NCBI GenBank assembly: GCA_030613915.1
Contig: JAUWKY010000079.1
Location: 1-8,359 of the forward strand
Direction of reading: 5' to 3'
Length of the DNA stretch: 8,359 bases
DNA from: Syntrophobacterales bacterium
Lineage (GTDB): Bacteria > Desulfobacterota > Syntrophobacteria > BM002
Shown: piece by piece, positions 7,001 through 8,359 of the stretch
Numbering within the stretch: the stretch's first letter is position 1
Layout of the letters: each line of letters opens with the position of its first letter
Program-made: the position numbers and the translations under genes
The notes under the pieces: model-generated
Database searches by the model: none
What the model saw: only the letters and a program-made list of their open reading frames with translations
Told to the model about the DNA's origin: nothing

Positions 7001-7029
7001 TTGTATTCAATTATGGAAAACAGTATCAT
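7001..7029 (+). promoter_or_regulatory. Weak candidate promoter upstream of the DnaJ-like gene
   Basis: TTGTAT (7001-7006) and TATCAT (7024-7029) are separated by 17 bp in an AT-rich stretch about 77 bp before ATG 7106. The -10 box is good (five of six), the -35 box is poor (three of six). This is a pattern match only. Confidence 0.25.
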
Positions 7030-7105
7030 TAATTTTCTCCGTATCAAAAAGGATCTTTTTTCCTGACTTCAAGTGAACAGCGTTGGTTTCACTGGCGGTG
7101 CTGCT

Positions 7106-7873
7106 ATGACAAGCAGTCGAGACTACTATGGAATTCTTGGTCTGAAGGAGAGTGCCTCTTTCGAGGATATCAAGAAACGATTCCGACAACTTGCTCTCAA
7201 GTATCACCCTGACCGCAACCCGGGAGATCCAATTTCAGAGGAAATGTTCAAACTGGTGGCCGAGGCTTACCATGTTTTGAGTGATCAAGAACGGCGGCGT
7301 CTTTATGACCACAAAGGTCATGAGGGGCTCAAAGAACGCGGTTATCGAGGTTTTAAGCGAACCGCGGACGTCCTGCGAACCTTTTCTTCTGAATTTTTTG
7401 ACTTCCTTGGTATTGTTGGAACCGGATCTCAGCGACATCCATCACGCGGAGCTGACCTCTGCTTTCAACTTGAGCTTTCCCGTGAAGAGGCCGCTATTGG
7501 TGCCAGAAAAAACATCCAGATTAACATCATGGAAACCTGTCCCCAGTGTCAGGGAAATGCTGCAAAACCAACCTCCACGTTACAAACCTGTTCTTGGTGC
7601 GGTGGAAGTGGCAAGTACACTGCATCATCAGGAATATTTACCGCTGCAGGCGAATGCCTCAAGTGCAATGGCAAAGGGAGTCTCCGTTCACTCTCGTGCG
7701 ATTCTTGCGATGGTCAGGGCCGTCGTGAGGTCAAAAAGGATTTGCAGGTAGATATTCCGGCCGGGATACAAAACAACACTCGCCTGAAAATATCTCGCGA
7801 GGGAGACAGTGGCGAACTCAACGATGAATCGGGTGATCTCTATGTGGTCTTGCGCATACGATCTCACTCTTGA
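7106..7873 (+). CDS. dnaJ: DnaJ-like Hsp40 co-chaperone lacking the C-terminal third
   Basis: A 255-residue protein related to DnaJ, which stimulates the DnaK ATPase and delivers unfolded clients. The J domain (residues 6-69) begins RDYYGILGL and carries the essential HPD triad (34-36). The usual Gly/Phe-rich linker is short and poor in glycine (~80-108). RGADLCFQLELSREEAAIGA begins client-binding domain I. The zinc-finger region has four CXXC motifs (145-148, 162-165, 184-187, 198-201), the first lacking the final glycine of CXXCXGXG. The protein returns to domain I (DLQVDIPAGIQNNTRLKISR) and stops at GDLYVVLRIRSHS, where a canonical ~370-residue DnaJ continues into domain II and the dimerisation helix. 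The stop lies 13 bp before a repeat-rich spacer, so truncation is likely, though a naturally short paralogue is possible. I chose ATG 7106 because the J domain starts there; GTG 7073 would add 11 residues. moaC follows 325 bp downstream. Confidence 0.85.
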   Translation: MTSSRDYYGILGLKESASFEDIKKRFRQLALKYHPDRNPGDPISEEMFKLVAEAYHVLSDQERRRLYDHKGHEGLKERGYRGFKRTADVLRTFSSEFFDFLGIVGTGSQRHPSRGADLCFQLELSREEAAIGARKNIQINIMETCPQCQGNAAKPTSTLQTCSWCGGSGKYTASSGIFTAAGECLKCNGKGSLRSLSCDSCDGQGRREVKKDLQVDIPAGIQNNTRLKISREGDSGELNDESGDLYVVLRIRSHS

Positions 7874-7885
7874 AATGGGCTAATT

Positions 7886-7920
7886 CTCTCACAGAGCTCG
7901 CAGAGCACTCAGAGAGCTCT
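7886..7920. repeat. Degenerate CAGAG-type tandem repeat, left of the cloverleaf element
   Basis: A run of near-repeats of the type CACAGAGCTCGCAGAGCACT forms a decayed tandem repeat. AGAGCTC (7893-7899) and GAGCTCT (7914-7920) can pair as a perfect 7-bp stem. No T-run follows, so it is a poor candidate for an intrinsic terminator of the DnaJ-like gene. It starts 13 bp after that gene's stop codon. Confidence 0.45.
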
Positions 7921-7953
7921 AACTTATAAAGAAGAATGGTGTTGGATTTCATT

Positions 7954-8087
7954 GGATCGCTTAAAGGCTTAATGGAGAGGTCCTGAGCGCCAAGAACGAG
8001 CCAACTTGTTCTTGGCATCATGCTCTCTCCATTTGTCCCGATAGCCCTATCGGGACTTCCTGCTTTGCAGGGATCTTTAAGCGATCC
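7954..8087. repeat. Palindromic element able to fold as a four-way junction (cloverleaf)
   Basis: Five helices tile this 134-bp stretch almost without gaps. P1 is 7954-7966 with 8075-8087 (13 perfect pairs, GGATCGCTTAAAG). P2 is 7971-7979 with 8025-8033 (9 perfect, AATGGAGAG) and encloses P3, 7989-7997 with 8008-8016 (9 perfect, GCCAAGAAC). P4 is 8035-8043 with 8048-8056 (9 perfect, GTCCCGATA, loop GCCC). P5 is 8057-8063 with 8067-8073 (CCTGC/GCAGG core, loop TTT). P2, P4 and P5 are adjacent arms closed by P1, a tRNA-like cloverleaf in outline but without tRNA sequence. There is no frame of note. It could be a mobile palindromic element, a REP-like unit, or a structured RNA in the moaC leader; P4 resembles CCCGATA...TATCGGG palindromes common in bacterial genomes. 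Confidence 0.75.
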
Positions 8088-8111
8088 GAGTACATCCGCT
8101 AATAGCTTTTA

Positions 8112-8150
8112 CTCTGAGGACTCGAGAGACCGCAGGGAACGGGCGAGAGA
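8112..8150. repeat. Degenerate CAGAG-type repeat, right of the cloverleaf element
   Basis: CGAGAGACCGCAGGGAAC within this stretch resembles a worn form of the same AGAG/GCAG-rich repeat seen at 7886-7920, in the same orientation. The cloverleaf element is thus flanked on both sides by related decayed repeats. The resemblance is partial. Confidence 0.3.
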
Positions 8151-8198
8151 TAATTAAATTCATATTAGTCGAACCTCAAAATGATCTAGGGGATTACA

Positions 8199-8359
8199 AT
8201 GTCAGAGCTAACTCATTTTGATGAATCTGGTCAGGCACGAATGGTGGATGTGGGTCCAAAGCCCGTTACTGACCGCCGGGCGGTTGCCAGCGGACGGATT
8301 CGCATGCAACAAGAGACCCTACAACTCGTCGTCGGGGGGGATGTAAAGAAGGGTGACGT
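8199..8359 (+). CDS. moaC: Cyclic pyranopterin monophosphate synthase MoaC, N-terminal part (cut by window edge)
   Basis: MoaC converts the MoaA product, 3',8-cyclo-7,8-dihydro-GTP, to cyclic pyranopterin monophosphate in molybdenum cofactor synthesis, in the cytosol. The 53 visible residues begin [20 protein letters not shown] and continue with [10 protein letters not shown], then [16 protein letters not shown]. This matches the MoaC N-terminus (E. coli has MSQLTHINAAGEAHMVDV and a KGDV at the same place). The full protein is usually about 160 residues. ATG 8199 is well placed: AGGGG lies at 8188-8192, six bases upstream. The long leader contains the cloverleaf element at 7954-8087; I do not see the known molybdenum cofactor riboswitch consensus in it. 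Confidence 0.93.
   Translation, partial: MSELTHFDESGQARMVDVGPKPVTDRRAVASGRIRMQQETLQLVVGGDVKKGD

Noticed and set aside
7281..7751. 156-codon plus-strand frame within the DnaJ-like gene
   Set aside because: It is an out-of-frame overlap of the DnaJ-like coding sequence, whose frame carries all the conserved motifs.
7954..8087. tRNA or tRNA-like gene
   Set aside because: The cloverleaf outline is present, but arm lengths are wrong and there is no T-loop GTTCRA, D-loop or anticodon arm of normal size.
7874..8198. Molybdenum cofactor riboswitch in the moaC leader
   Set aside because: The position is suggestive, but the helices are nearly perfect palindromes and I do not see the conserved purine-rich and pyrimidine-rich segments of that motif. 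A covariance-model search would settle it.
1..8359. CRISPR array
   Set aside because: No regularly spaced direct repeats with unique spacers were found in any intergenic region.

Overview
The window looks like a bacterial chromosome segment with moderate G+C, most likely from a Desulfobacterota-type (deltaproteobacterial) or related Gram-negative organism. The support for this is indirect: a periplasmic/inner-membrane DsbD with a signal peptide, a single-domain cereblon-type (CULT) protein, a ComM-type ATPase and molybdopterin synthesis. No rRNA or tRNA is present to fix the taxon.

Layout. Positions 1-328 (minus) hold the N-terminal part of a radical SAM protein that runs off the left edge. 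Behind it lies a short unidentified minus-strand reading frame (391-546). Positions 550-1013 carry no convincing gene but hold two large imperfect palindromes. A GT-B glycosyltransferase (1014-2210, plus) faces the ComM/YifB ATPase gene (2425-3951, minus). Between them sits a ~186 bp palindromic, MITE-like element whose right terminal repeat supplies the comM stop codon. A gap of about 310 bp then leads to a single-domain CULT protein (4264-4629, plus), which keeps the zinc cysteines and the tri-tryptophan cage of cereblon. A full-length DsbD follows (4864-6801, plus). A 304 bp spacer holds decayed short interspersed repeats. After it come a DnaJ-like chaperone gene lacking the usual C-terminal third (7106-7873, plus), a spacer with a striking four-way-junction (cloverleaf) palindromic element (7954-8087), and the start of moaC (8199 to the right edge, plus).

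How the parts relate. The genes do not form one pathway. They are a mix of housekeeping functions (recombination/transformation, periplasmic thiol redox, chaperone, molybdenum cofactor) and small accessory genes (radical SAM, glycosyltransferase, CULT). The shared feature is the spacers: most hold inverted-repeat elements or decayed repeats, and two neighbouring genes (comM 3' end, dnaJ 3' end) stop at or next to such an element. The two points most worth following are the bacterial thalidomide-pocket protein and the cloverleaf element between dnaJ and moaC.
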